Below are positions 13,058 to 25,029 of a stretch of DNA of 64,000 bases, one piece after another. The stretch covers positions 868,001 through 932,000 of the forward strand of contig JAACJK010000109.1 in assembly GCA_013368325.1 (NCBI GenBank), given 5' to 3'. Position numbers and translations under genes: made by a program. How positions within the stretch are numbered: the stretch's first letter is position 1; each line of letters starts with the position of its first letter. This DNA is from Ephemerocybe angulata (taxonomy: Eukaryota; Basidiomycota; Agaricomycetes; Agaricales; Psathyrellaceae). The notes under the pieces were generated by a model. The model was not told the DNA's origin. It searched no databases and worked only from the letters and a program-made list of their open reading frames with translations.

Positions 13058-14499
13058 ATGCAAGTCACCATCTCGCTCCAGCCTGTCTCCCTTTCCCTCG
13101 TCCACATCCCCCGCCCGCGTCTTGCACGCCTCTCCACCCCCGTTCTACGCCAGATCCTCCACCCACACCCCGCCTTCCTCAACATCACCGCAAATGACAT
13201 CGAGCTCTCTATCTTCGGCGAGCAGCATGTGCTCCACGACTTCGAGCCCATAGCTCGCAGGGACAGGCAGAGACGCAGGGCCCACCCCCTCGAGATCTCT
13301 TATGAAAAGTGGAGAGTCCTCCAGATCGACTCCCACAGCGACCAGGTCGACAATTCGGGAGCTCGCGTCCACGAGCTCTCAGCCCCACTCGCTGAGGCCG
13401 GCATTTCCATCCTCTACCAGTCGTCGTACATGAGCGACTTCATGTTTGTGAAGGAGTCAGAGCTCCAGCAGGTCCTCCAGATCTTGTCTGCACACGGGTT
13501 TGACCTCTATTCGCCGGAAACCACCGACCTTTCTGCAACCCCCAGGAGCCCACAGACAGCCGCCAACGCTCCCGCGTCACCCCGGAGCAAGTCCCACTCA
13601 CCCACCTCGAGTGACGTGCGGATTTTGTCTCCCGACCTTGCCTGCGTGGGCCTGTCAGACGAGTTTGGTGTGGACCATTGGGGGCTCAAGATTGTCAAGC
13701 TCGTGGCGTTCCCGGATCTTATTCCAACGCCCTCGCCCTCTGACTCGCGAAACTCATCACAATCCGACTTTTCATCCTCTACGTCGTCAGAAGACGACGG
13801 GTACTTTTCACACTCCCCCCAAAACACGTCAAGCAACTCGTCTCTTTATACTTCCCGGTCGCCCTCACGATTACACTCGTACGACGACCTCTGCACACCA
13901 CTCACTTCGCCGTCCAAGTCAGCATCCAAACACACCTTCACCCCTTCCCTCTCCACACATCGAAGCGTCTATCCGTCAAGCTCGCAGTACCCAACACACC
14001 AGCAGTTCTTCAGCTTCACCCGCACGCCTGAAGGCTCGTCCTTAACAGCAGATGCATGTGTATTGGCTACATTGTTCCCACCTCATGAGCGACATATGGT
14101 GATATGTGGAGGGGAACTCGCAGCTGCAGACGAAAGGATTGTCAATGGCGTGAATCCAGACGATTCTGACGAAGAAGATTACGAAGATACAGATGTGTTG
14201 ATGTACAAATGCCTCCAGCTTGACCTGCGGAAGTTTGGTCTGGGTGAGTGCACCCCCTCGTTCTCTCTCTCGGCAGAGCCTCATTTTCACTTTCAGATAA
14301 GCACGGCCTTGTTAACCGCTTCTCGCGGGTCCTGGAGGAGAATGGCATCAACCACATGTATAGCTCGACATTCAAGACAGCTAATCTCTTGGTAAGTTCC
14401 TTTGAATATGGTCGGTCTGTTGGGGGAGCCGTTCTCACCTATTCTTAGGTCGACAAAAAACAGGCACTGCGTGCACAGAGCTTGTTGCGGTTATGTTAA
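13058..14499 (+). CDS. CASTOR-like ACT-domain protein, possible amino-acid sensor
   Basis: About 445 residues. The first part holds paired ACT-type folds: LVHIPRPRLARLSTPVLRQ, FLNITANDIELSIF, then WRVLQIDSHSD, HELSAPLAEAGISILYQSS and YMSDFMFVKESELQQVL. This layout, including the W-x-V-L-x-x-x-S-H-S element and the strand ending DFxxVxE, matches the vertebrate CASTOR (GATS-like) proteins, cytosolic arginine sensors that act on TORC1 through GATOR2. A Ser-rich linker with acidic patches (about 13740-14040) separates it from the second half. That half continues across two introns: LQLDLRKFGL joins DKHGLVNRFSRVLEE, then MYSSTFKTANLL joins VDKKQALRAQSLLRLC and a stop at 14497-14499. An in-frame upstream ATG exists at 12974, but 13058 (MQVTISL) fits the fold start. 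Ligand and role in this fungus are inference. Confidence 0.8.
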
Positions 14500-17400
14500 C
14501 GCAACCGGGTGTGCCTGTCGCCGCCCTCCATTCCATCGCTACCGTCTATCATCGTGGCGCATCATGGGCGGCAAGTGTGACCGGGAGGACTTGGTTACCG
14601 TTATCTATGCCCGATAATCCCCCGCTGGGATCCAGCCATGGGCGCTAAATCTCGCAACAAGCCCTCGACAGGAATTCCGAACCTGCCCATCTTGCTATCA
14701 TATCAGTTGCCTGCCTCCTTCGCTTTTAGATTTGCCTTTTCATATTGGATGCAACCGACCTCTCGACGACACCTGATGCCTCTGACCTCGTGCTTTTGAA
14801 AAAGTCGCCGTGAAGGTGACCCCATAAATATTCCTTTATATATCGTTCCGTCGCATACCACACCGCTCAGCTCATACCCTACTCTTGGGCTGCGATCCTT
14901 GGCTTTTCACGACAATACCCCATCCATTGTCATTGCATCATCATCATTTATTGTAGTTGTACCTAGCCCATATGCCGCCTCTTTTTGCCCTTACGATTGG
15001 CTTTGAATCCCCTCCAGCCACCCTTGCTTTCGCTATCTTTTGCCACTACTACCTTGTATGTATGTATTACGATGATATCCTCGTACCTTGCATAGTGTAC
15101 TATCTTCTCTGGCGGAATACTCTTTTTTTGCCTAGCACTTAGCTCCCCATTCGTCTTGGAGTTTTTGTATGTATGTACTATAGAGACTTGAGATATATTA
15201 GCTAGAACGTGACATGCCTAACCTGAACAGCCTGAGCCTGTCGGCCTTCAAACGTCCAGCGTCGAGTTCACGACTCACTCGCAAATGGGAACCTAGTAAG
15301 TGTTCACTGGGACGAGCTTAATCCTTTACTCCATCGAATCTCCCGCGCGCTTGCCACTTGGCTGCAGCTTGGTTGGAGCTGTAGAGATAGCTCGGATGGA
15401 TCCCAAAGAGTGTTAAGAAGTGTATCTGCACGAGGCTATCTCGAAGCTGCATTGATTACCTTCATCTTGATTATCGTTTTCCGACCGAAGATCTAGCTAT
15501 TGCTAACGGTTCGCGGGAAGAGGAAAGTTGAAGGAAAGGTTTATATATTCGGGCTCTATCTGTGCTTCTTCAAATTGGGCTCTTTGTTTGGGTGCACGAC
15601 TAAGCACGTAGTACATACTAGTAGCTATAGTGGGATTCTTGCGATCTGTATAGGGACAGTACGACCGTGACCATGTGTGCCTCTGCATTCTTCGTCGGGG
15701 CTTCTTTTCTGGATGTCCTGGACGCAGTCCGGACGTGGACCTGGGTCTGGTATCAGTCAGCGTCTGGGGGAGGGGTGGCTATCTAATATCTGTCCCATCT
15801 ATCCATCCAACGTCCGACGGCCCCATATGACCAGGCTATGTGTTCCAACCCAATCAGGTTCTGAATGGATGAATCTGGACTTTCACAAGTTCACAGTGAC
15901 TGTGTCCGCCTGTCAACCCTATTCAGCTACAGGCCGATTCGTTGGCATTTGGAGTGGGACATAAGGCAATCATCTCTGAGGGTGTTGTGCCAGAGGATGC
16001 GGGAACATAGCCTTACCCAGTCGAGTGTGGGGTGTCGTATACCTGCCGGCAGCTATGTATCTGGGGTATAATGAAAAGAATCAGCGCAGTATGACGTTTG
16101 GACTTTGTCTCGTTTCGTCAGAAATAGAACACAAACACGCATTTAGTGCAAGCCTAGTTTGGGGACTGCTTCGCGGGAAGGCGTTTTGGGAAGGGGCCAG
16201 ATGATGGAGGCTTTAGAGCCTACCCGCGATTATCTGGTACATGTGTGGCAAAAGCACACTTGTTTTGTATGGCCTGCGATATGACAGAAGATGTCCATGA
16301 AAGGTAGAATCTGCCGTTCATTCATTTCCGACGATCGATCGATGGAAGATGGGCGGACGTACACGGGGATGAGGAGGAGGGAGTTCCGGGGCCTTGGTCG
16401 ATTGGCAGGCCAGACAGCTGGGACTTAGCGCAGTCATCGCGGGAGGCGTGATATTAGTACCTATACCTTCGCCGAGGCACTCTTACTTCCGATATGAAGC
16501 CCGCTGTGGTCTTGGTCAGCAGGGGGTCCTAGGCTCAGATTAGCGCCCAGGCGAAAACGAGGCTCAGAGCTAGGACTCGTGTTTCCAATCCTGGTGCGAT
16601 CACAAGCACGTCGTTGCATATGCGCAGAGCGAGGTAAGGCCTTCCATAGCACAAGGATCTTCCACCTTCCGCCCGCTTTCTTGTCCCAAGAACGTGTTCC
16701 ACCAATGTTCCACGAGATTTGTGAACAATATCGAGGAATCAGGATGGCTGAGCATGTATGGAAAGAAGCGCTAGCCCGGGCCGCGATTTGAGCGCCCATA
16801 AGACAGTCGATCATATGCACTTCCTCCCGTCGATATGCCAATCGATCGTATCGATGGAAAGACCTGTCAGAAATCTGGTCAAACGACCAAGTGTCGGCGT
16901 GGCCGCCACTGGATATCGATGGTTGACTGAACCCTCAACCCTGGGGCGCTATCGATGTGACGGAGAAGGGAAAGCGAACTTAGCGAACTTAGGCATTTGA
17001 AATTGACAGTGTTTCGTCGTACCTGGTGGTTGGAAATCGCGAGGTAGAGATCATACAGAAGGCTACAGAGGGGCGCACCTTTTCATCGATTGTCGCCAGC
17101 CTGAAAGTTGTCACGCACTGGGAGACTGAAGAAAAAGGACCGGTCGTTGTGCATTAATTCTGAACCCAAGTATTCTAGGTACAGTAACCAATATAACCTA
17201 AGGAGACTGGGATGGAGGAATAAATAAGGATGCGAGGAGACTGGGCGATGAATGAATCAGAAAACGGGTTTTCTCATTCACGAGGGCACTTACGCCACAG
17301 CGTGGAGATTTAAAATGTGACGAGGAGTGGGAAGGTGTTCCGCGGAGGGGTGAAGGATGACCTGGAGGGGCGGGGAGTCGCGGTGGGTAAGTGGAGTAAG

Positions 17401-17698
17401 AAGGCAAATGCTGGGAATCAGATGAATGAAGATGCAGGGGAAAGGGGAAAGATGCAGAGTGAAGTGAATATGCGAAGAGACAAAAAAAATGCAAAGGAAG
17501 AAAATGAGATGCGAACAGACAAAACAAAGCAGCAGGAAAGCAGGAAACGAAAGGATAACTGGGAGGAGGCAGAAAGCAAAGACAGCAGGGTAGGCGAGTG
17601 TGCAACATTCCTAGCTTTTCTGTGGTTTCCTGCATCGTGCTCAGCGATGCGGGAGGAGAGAGGGAGAGGAGGGGGTAGCAGTGAAGAGACTACCGCGT
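14500..17698. other. 3.2 kb gene-poor interval
   Basis: The largest gap in the window. No frame has a recognisable domain, and the frames 15677-15964 (+) and 16461-16841 (-) look like chance. Two unexplained features lie inside: a cluster of seven ATCGAT hexamers (16334-17090) and a strongly purine-rich plus strand at about 17300-17600, just beyond the 3' end of the minus-strand gene at 17699. It is the shared 3' region of two convergent genes, so a promoter role is not expected here unless there is a non-coding gene. Confidence 0.5.
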
Positions 17699-19711
17699 TT
17701 ACGACGTCGTCAGCTCCACCCCATTTCGTCTGGCCACGGAGATATACCAATCATCGAGGGGAGGCAAGTCGTCCTCATCTTCATCGTCAAAGTAGAAGAT
17801 GGGTTTTCCAGGACGGGAGGGGATGTCCTGAGTTTCGATCTCGTCGATTTTGCGGTCGTAAGCGACGTATTCGGGATCATCATACTGATCGTTTTCAGCT
17901 TCATCGTCGTTGTCATTGTCGTACGCGTCTGGGTCTCTCCAGAAATAGCTGTCGATCTCCAAATCGGGAGGCGTCATGGGCTCGGGCGTAGAAGGCTCAG
18001 AGTCGGAGGGCGTAGCGCAGATGTCATAGTCATCGTCGTAATCCCCAGCCATGTTGATGAAGGAGACCTGCTGAGATGGGACGACAAGATATCGTCCGAA
18101 ACCGCAATCCTGGGGATCGTTGGTGGCAGTCGAGTAGGGTATCCAAGGGTCCTGCGCGGGAGGAGTGCACAGGAGAATATGCGGGACAGAAAAAGGGGTC
18201 ATGGAATCGAATAGCAGTTGGACGCCCTGGTAGCCGGCGGTTTCCAATAGAGGCTAGAGGAGATCGTTAGAAAACTAGAGCGATGAAAGGGATGCGGTAA
18301 CAAACCTCGGCAGGGTCCGTCCATTGGAAGGGCTTCTCGAGGGATTCAAGGTATTCGGGATCGTATCGATCGCTCAGGATTTTAGCGCACTCGCTGACCT
18401 CGATGGCCTACCAGAACAAATCAGAAACCTAAAAAACGAATATGCATCCAGGACTCACGAGAGCTTTTAATCGATGGCGCTGCAGAGCAGTCACAACATG
18501 GTACATGGTCAACCTTTCACTGGCTGTCACTTCGATCTGGGAGGTGACCAGTTAGCCGGGCATTTTTTTAGGCTCCAATGTGGGGATATATAAGCGAGGA
18601 ACGCACCAAGCGATTGAATCGTGATTTGGAGAAGACCACGCGGGGCGGAATCCCGTCCATCGATTTCCCTTGTGACCGCGCCACTGGCCAATAGGATTCT
18701 TCGTCACACCCAGGCATCCGGGAAAGTCGGCTTGCGTCAAAAGCGGGAACGAGCAGCAAACCAGGATGCTGGAGGTGATAGTCGACGCGGTTGAGCCACG
18801 GGATGAAGTAGTCTTCAGGTGAGGGTTGGGCGGGAGTTATAACGATATGAGGCACGACTTCGGGACATATTGATGTCAGCACAATATTGGTCTTGACGGA
18901 GAAATAGCCGCGTAGCGCGTCCTGGAAGACCAAATCAGGTCAGCGGGTAAACTATGGCCAGGCGAGACGCGTCGCGTCTCCTAAAACACTTACATTGTCG
19001 CGTTCTGTAAACGTTCTCGTGTCGACGTCCGGTTGCTCGCATACGAGGGTGGGCTGAATGTTACACAACTGCGGGGGTCGCACATTTGAGTTTCATTCAC
19101 TCGCATAAAGGAGAAACACGCACCATTTCATGAAGAGTGTGAGGCTCTGCTGGTCGTTCAAGAAGGACGTGGGCAAGGGCTGCGAACTTCATGCTTGCTC
19201 GCCCGGGTGCCTGCCACGCTGGCTCGTGGGACGTGCATGACGCGGGTCTAGAAACGCGAATGTCGTTCTGCCGTTGGGCTGCGGTAGAAGAGTCGGCCGT
19301 GTGTTTCATTCGAGAGGAGGATGGTTGTTCTGCAACTTGAAGATTCGTGGACGCGTCGTCGTCGGGGAGGGTATGTGGCAGTGATGATGCAGGGTCCGTC
19401 TGCAAGCTGTTAAGCGCTGGCGACTACTCAGTGCGGAGCTATGCACATACTTTAGAATCTCCTAAGTCTCCCTTCTCCTTAAACAAGCTTCGTCGGAATC
19501 TCCGTTTCTTCGCGGGGGACGTGGTCTTCTCGTTCGAGGTCGTGGGCTCTGTCAACGTCGGTGACGCCTCAATTTTCCCGTTAGCACGGCACGTGATCGT
19601 GCTTGGACGCGACCCTGGCTCAGCTGGCGTTGTCGCGGAGTGCTTCCTGAGCATGAGGAGGGACTTGAAGGTGGTGCGGAGAGAAGAGAGAAGTGGCCTG
19701 CGGGACGGCAT
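17699..19711 (-). CDS. conserved-looking acidic protein of unknown function
   Basis: I do not recognise a domain. The gene is supported by a frame that stays open through at least six well-formed short introns. From the start at 19711 (MPSRRPLLSS, Arg/Ser-rich) it runs on through KKRRFRRSLFKEKG, a basic stretch that could be a nuclear signal, and TDPASSLPHTLPDDDA. Then come an ordered core (MKFAALAHVLLERP, LRGYFSVKTNIVLTSICPEV, WLNRVDYHLQHPGLLLVPAF, IEVTASERLTMYHVVTAL, DRYDPEYLESLEKPFQW) and a very acidic tail (YFDDEDEDDLPPLDDW). The stop is at 17699-17701. The core is rich in hydrophobic positions and is likely folded. Another start upstream cannot be excluded. Confidence 0.7.
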
Positions 19712-20394
19712 GGTGGTAGATGATAAAGAGCAAAAGACACAATGGCGATGGTGTACAGCTTGCGGTGTGCGTTTAATATCTTGATCACGAGGACTGTGCC
19801 ACTCTGTGCGCACACAATCAGCCCCGAAACAAAGCAACTGCTGTGAAATGGGTGGTAGCTACTTGGATGAGCTGATGACCACGATGGCGATGGGACGACG
19901 CTTTGACTTCAAGTGAGGGCGATGATGGCAAGTGGACAAAGAAGTTGCGAGCCGATTGAAAGGCAACACGGCAGCTAATAGCCTCTTCATCTTAATACTG
20001 TCTTCAAGACTGCTGCTGGGAGAGCCCACAGCGCCTTCAATGGGGGGGGTCATCCGCGACATTGTGGACAAGGAAGGATGGTTCACTCTTGTTAGCGCCA
20101 GGCGTTGTCTATGAATCATTCAGACAACTTCTTGCATGTTGCCATTGTTGGGGCGACACCGGCTCGGTTGTCGCTGCCGAAATTGGCGCCTGCAGACGCT
20201 TCACAATCGCGCAGTGCGCAGTATTCTTCGGGCCTTGAACAATTGAGTGTTCCAGGAACTCATGTCCATTTGAATTGGTGCGAGGTCCCCAGGAACTAAG
20301 CCGCAGTTGGCGATACAAGGGGAAGTTGTCATTAGAAGAGCTAAGGTATTCCAGGGGCAATGCTTCTTTGTCAGAAAGACGCAGCCGCTTTTTC
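19712..20394. other. intergenic, promoter of unknown gene and 3' side of dehydrogenase gene
   Basis: About 680 bases between two minus-strand genes. Short frames here lack any recognisable motif. A run of nine G lies near 20042-20050. Nothing else was seen. Confidence 0.5.
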
Positions 20395-21977
20395 TCAGTC
20401 TTTCTTGCCCAATGAGACTGCTGGGGCTGGCCCTTCCGAAGCACGCCTCCCGGATACCTTGGCGAAGTTCTTCATGGCATAGTCCGCATTTGAAAACTGG
20501 ACGAACCATTAGCAGAATATCTTTTGAAAGTTACTGTGACTTACCCATTGCAAAAGGTCTCTCAGGAAACTTGGCAAAAGGTTCACGTATGGTGCAGCGG
20601 AGGTGTAGAGGGGAAGGAAGATCGTCCGGGAATGTTGCTCGTCCAACGCGGCGATGATGCTTTTAACCACTGTGACAGGATGCAGCGATGGCGACAGGAA
20701 CTTCCACAAGGGGTGTGTCGGGAATTCAACATTTTGGAACATCGGAGTAAGGATATGGCCAGGGCACAAGACGGTTGTGCGAATCTTGGGGGTGTTATAC
20801 CTGATTTTTTGAAAGAATTAGAGTGTGTCCTTGGAGTACAACATTTGCAGAGCTTTACCTATGGTCAAGTTCCCGTCGTAGAGAATCGGTCATAGCGATG
20901 GCAGCGGCTTTCGATGCGCAGTAATCCGCTAGAGGGAGACTTAGTCGAGAATTGAATACTGGAAGCAACCGACGCACTCATTTGGGCCGCTCCAACGACT
21001 CCCATAACTGAAGAGACAGTGACTATATGGCCTTCCTTCTTCTCGAGCATCGCAGGCAGGAATGCCTTCAGTAACCAGAAGTGCGCCAACGTGTTTACTC
21101 CGAAAGTCCTGGCGAAGTCAAAGGTTCAATGAGGGCTCTATGAAGGAATGGATAACCGTACTGGTTGATATCCTGCGGAGACAAATCCAGAATCAACTTT
21201 CCTTGGACAACGCCTGCGTTGTTGATGATCACAGTAGGGTCTCCAATCTAGCACAGTGAGGATGTTTGCCAAGCGCTTGAATAGCCAGACGCACCTCTTT
21301 CTTGATTGTCGCCGCTACAGCCTGAACTTCTTCCCAGTTCGAGACGTCACATTTGTAGTAAGTTATGTTGTCTGGGGCAGGCATTTAGCATCGTTCACCC
21401 GCAGAAGCCCTAGGTAGACTCACAGTTCTCCGTAACAATGGGCTTGACGTCGAGAACGATCACAGTAACATTTCGGACTGCAAGGGTGTTTGCAAGTAGT
21501 TCACCAACTCCGGAGGAGCCTGTAATAGTCTTTATAGCCGGTCCTTCACGGTACAGTAATCAAGGCTTACCACCCGTAACGATAATAATCTGGTCGCCCC
21601 AATCGAACCGTGGGGGCCCAATGAGCAGACTCCCCTGGTTTCGGTATAGCCTCGAATACCACCTAATGAACCCTGTAATAGATCTATGAGCCGGTGTAGT
21701 CGAGGATTCTGCCTTCGCATACATACAGAAGGAAGAGATGAGGATCCAGTATACGCTAAGCCCAATGATTCCGGGGTCTGTCACTTTGGCGCCCTGGAAG
21801 ATATAGAAAAGGGGAACGAAAAAGATAAAGAATGGACCTGAAAACGGAGGCTCAGTGAGTATACTCGAGAGATCGTAACCATTACACACTAAAGAGGGTG
21901 TGGTTCAGGACTTTCACGAAGAGGTCGATGTCTACATTGTCATAGATCGGTGTCGGTTCCTGTGCACGGCTGGCCAT
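20395..21977 (-). CDS. membrane-anchored short-chain dehydrogenase/reductase
   Basis: An NAD(P)H-dependent SDR of the retinol-dehydrogenase/DHRS type, probably on ER or lipid-droplet membrane, oxidising or reducing a lipophilic alcohol or ketone. The first exon (MASRAQEPTPIYDNVDIDLF) begins at 21977. It is spliced to a hydrophobic segment (PFFIFFVPLFYIFQGAKV) and a second span (IIGLSVYWILISSFCMYA). Rossmann motifs follow: QIIIVTGG for cofactor binding, TVIINNAGV, the catalytic Ser strand HIVTVSSVMG and the active site Y-C-A-S-K. The C-terminal part VLCPGHILTPMFQN precedes an intron (near 20500-20545) and the exon FSNADYAMKNFAKVSGRRA that ends SLGKKD. The frame 20509-20769 appears to end early only because it reads into this intron. 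The substrate is unknown. Confidence 0.9.
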
Positions 21978-22644
21978 GGTTGGGGTATAACGAAAAGATC
22001 GAAAGGCTCAGCCTCTAGAGGTAGACATTTGGGTAAGTGTGCGACACGGGTATCTTCAGAGGTAGGCGTACTTCACGATTTGAAAGAAATGAGGATGGAA
22101 AGAGAGAAGAAGAAGGGATGATACGTTGTGACGGACTCGCCCAAGACTCGCCCCTGGCAATGGCTGCGCGGTGATGCAATCAACTGTTGGCATCTGGATT
22201 CGGACGCGAATCAGGGCCTCGCCAGAGCTTGACCAGAAACCACCACTCGCACTGGCCTAACATACACTTGTCTCGTAGCTTGGGCCAAGGGATCTCAGCG
22301 CATACCTCGGGGTTCAGCTTATGAAGTCACTCAAACTGAAACAGATGCTTCGAATTTTGCGTAACACGCTGTTCCTGCATGACCTGCCGCACAACCAAAT
22401 CTCAAATCTTCAAGCTTCAAGCTTTTAACTCTCCTGCACGCTTTCGTGGTATTTTGACGCGAGCTGAGTGGTATCTCACTGTGGATCCTCATAAAACGCG
22501 ATCGTGATGGGGCCTTTGTCGATCGCTGTCAGCCAACGACTTCTATAATACGCGCGGCAGGACATGCAAACCATCTCTCGACCTGCGTCTTTGGACCACC
22601 TCACCCGCCTTTGCTGGTACAGCTCGCTCATCACAACTATTATC
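21978..22644. promoter_or_regulatory. divergent promoter region, dehydrogenase / unknown gene
   Basis: About 670 bases between two divergent start codons. A short repeated TTCAAGC element occurs near 22411-22425. No TATA box or known site stands out. Confidence 0.45.
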
Positions 22645-24260
22645 ATGTCTAACGAACACGGTGCTACTGTGAAGAACATTCTTGCCGACGAAATAGAACG
22701 CCTTGTGCTCGAAGTGCCTGACTCAATGGCAGTGAGCAGGAATGTTGCGCACTCGGAAGGCTGTATCTGATAGAGCTCCATCAAGTCTCCAGAAAGAACC
22801 TCGCAGAGTTTAGCTGAGAAAACCAAGACCTCTATGACACTGGAATCCCCCATTCCTTTGCAATCTAGTCTAGTCATGACGGCTAACCCAAAGGTATGTT
22901 GAAGCGGCGGCACTCCTTTTCTGGGCACACACTGAGCTTGACTTTCAAAACAACTCCATGGAGAATGAAGCACCTCATGCCCTTATTCAGTTCGCACTTC
23001 ACGATGCCATGACCAAGCAAACAGAAATCGAATGCTTTCCGTGGTCGGAATTATCGACTGATTCGCCAGAAACGGTGGAACCTTGTTCAGTTCCTGTATT
23101 GGAGATTGGTTCTGGCAACTCCAACCAGCGATGCGACACCAACTCTATTCCGGCTGCGTCGCAAACCCACTCCGCGGAAAGGCCGAACTGGGCATTGGCG
23201 CCCAAAATCAATAAGGTGAATCGAATACTGCTTATTCTAGCGATATATTTTAACAAGCATATTATAGAAGCCTCGGACCCAGACGAAAGCAAATGTAGAG
23301 ACTGGTGGGGCCAGGGGTGTCGCCCAGAGGAACCCCTCATCTGCTCCAAGTCGACGTCAAAGCCAGAAATCCAACCTATTCACCAAGGCTATTGAAGACT
23401 TATCCGAATCTCGCCACATTCCTCAACAGGAACGAGCGAATAAAGCGGGCGGTGACTCCTCTTCTAAACCTTGGGACATCACGAGACAACGCCCATCCTC
23501 ACATCTCTCGACCCCTCAAGATGCGATACGAGCCAATTCCCCGGCGGGCGCTTTAACGTTACCGGGAGATTGGGCCACTCAACATCGCAATCTCAATGCC
23601 ACAGCTAGCCCCATTGTCCCAACCAAGCGAATGACAAGCTCTAACTCGAATATGGAGTCCTATGGACCTTCTCGCCCATTCGTGCCGCGATATGCAGAGG
23701 GAGACAATCCGACGTCCATGGTCGATCGCAGAAATGGCGGCCTAGGAGATACTAGACACACAGATGCTTTCACGTCTGCATTCGGCACTTCCGAATTTCA
23801 AGGCGTATCTATCCCTGTCATCGTCAACACATGGTCAAACCTTCCTAGACAGCCAAGATACGAAGAAGCACCCAGGTCTCCTCCTATCTCTCCAGAGGTT
23901 CGCGGGATGCACTTCGACGTCCAGCAAACTTTAAGTCTAGTTTCCGGACCTGAATGGCGAGTACAAGGAACTCCAGAGGGCTTTCGTGGGTCCATTCCAG
24001 AGATGAGATCTATCAGTCATGCGCCATCTGCGTATGGTCGCGGTCCCGGTGGTCTTGATAGAACCTTTCCCGCACAAGGATATGGCAAGCTTGTTCCCCC
24101 CCATGGCGCTTCTTCACCATATCACCATGTCGAACTGCCACCAAGCAATCATAGAGACCCGAAGCAGCTACACATGAATGCCACTATGAACCACGTCACT
24201 CGGGGCGTATCACACAATATTCAGCTTCCGAATGGTCCATATATGGTTCGTGATCTGTGA
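22645..24260 (+). CDS. Ser/Pro-rich protein of unknown function
   Basis: Unrecognised. The long 3' exon stays open from about 23270 (KPRTQTKANVETGGARG after an intron beginning at 23216) to the stop at 24258-24260, and ends NIQLPNGPYMVRDL. It is rich in Ser, Pro, Arg and Asn and looks largely disordered. The middle exon (MENEAPHALIQFALHDAMTK) is acidic. The likely first exon MSNEHGATVKNILADEIERL starts at 22645 and is predicted helical. The join between these two is uncertain: a donor lies after DSMA and the acceptor may be near 22937. An alternative start is the ATG at 22874. It may be a scaffold or regulatory protein, but nothing specific supports this. Confidence 0.6.
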
Positions 24261-25029
24261 CGACTCTTCTTTCCTTTAGTTTTGCTCAAAATCTGTTAGA
24301 TGAATAGCAACCGGGTGAATGCTGAAGAATTTGCCAGGAACCGAGGATAACAAACAGCAGGCCGTGGCATTAATTGAATTGGGCCACCTGGAAGGTGCTT
24401 CTAAATCGGCCATCTCCCACCTTTCTCAGTTTACCGGTAAATAGACGTGTGGTGAAGAATACTTTCCCATTATTCCATGCGATTATGAACTTGGAACCTC
24501 GCGATAAACATTGGACCTCCCAAGAACCCATGCTTTTCTTGCTTCCTTTCAGTTACACGTGCAGAAACAAGACAACTTCTAATCTTGTGATAGCAAGCAT
24601 GATTTCCTCAAAGTGAACATCCCCAGCAGGGGAAGAAAAGTGGTGCATTTACAGAACCGGAAGAACATGAGAAACGCCGAAGCAAGGGAGCTATTTGCAG
24701 GATGGCGTGCGGACCGGAGGGGTTGTGGATGAGTACCAGCATAGGCGCCGGGGGAGAAAAGCTAGGTAAAAAGGGAGCCAGGATAAGTGCGGTCTCTGAC
24801 CGAGGAGAAATGGGGGATCAGCAAGCGCTCCTCCGGTTACGATCGGATCCTACGCCAGCCAGGACGTAGAAGGAGCAGTACAAGAATATGTTCCTCCCGG
24901 CTGGCGTGAGGAATAAGAAGTCAAGAGGAACCTAGACGGGTGGAAGCTGTTTTACACCTGGACATTTTCGCTGTGGATGCAGAGAGTCAGAAGACTGCGT
25001 CGGTGCGTTGTCGGGAGAATGGGTTATGC
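24261..25029. other. convergent 3' intergenic region
   Basis: About 770 bases between the ends of two convergent genes. The stretch 24630-24940 is purine-rich on the plus strand. A CACGTG occurs at 24556-24561. No gene was recognised. Confidence 0.5.

Noticed and set aside
15677..16841. Frames in the 3.2 kb gap as genes
   Set aside because: Composition is chance-like, with no motif and no sensible intron partners.
17317..17991. 224-residue plus-strand Lys/Arg/Glu-rich frame
   Set aside because: Produced by the purine tract and by antisense of the acidic gene.
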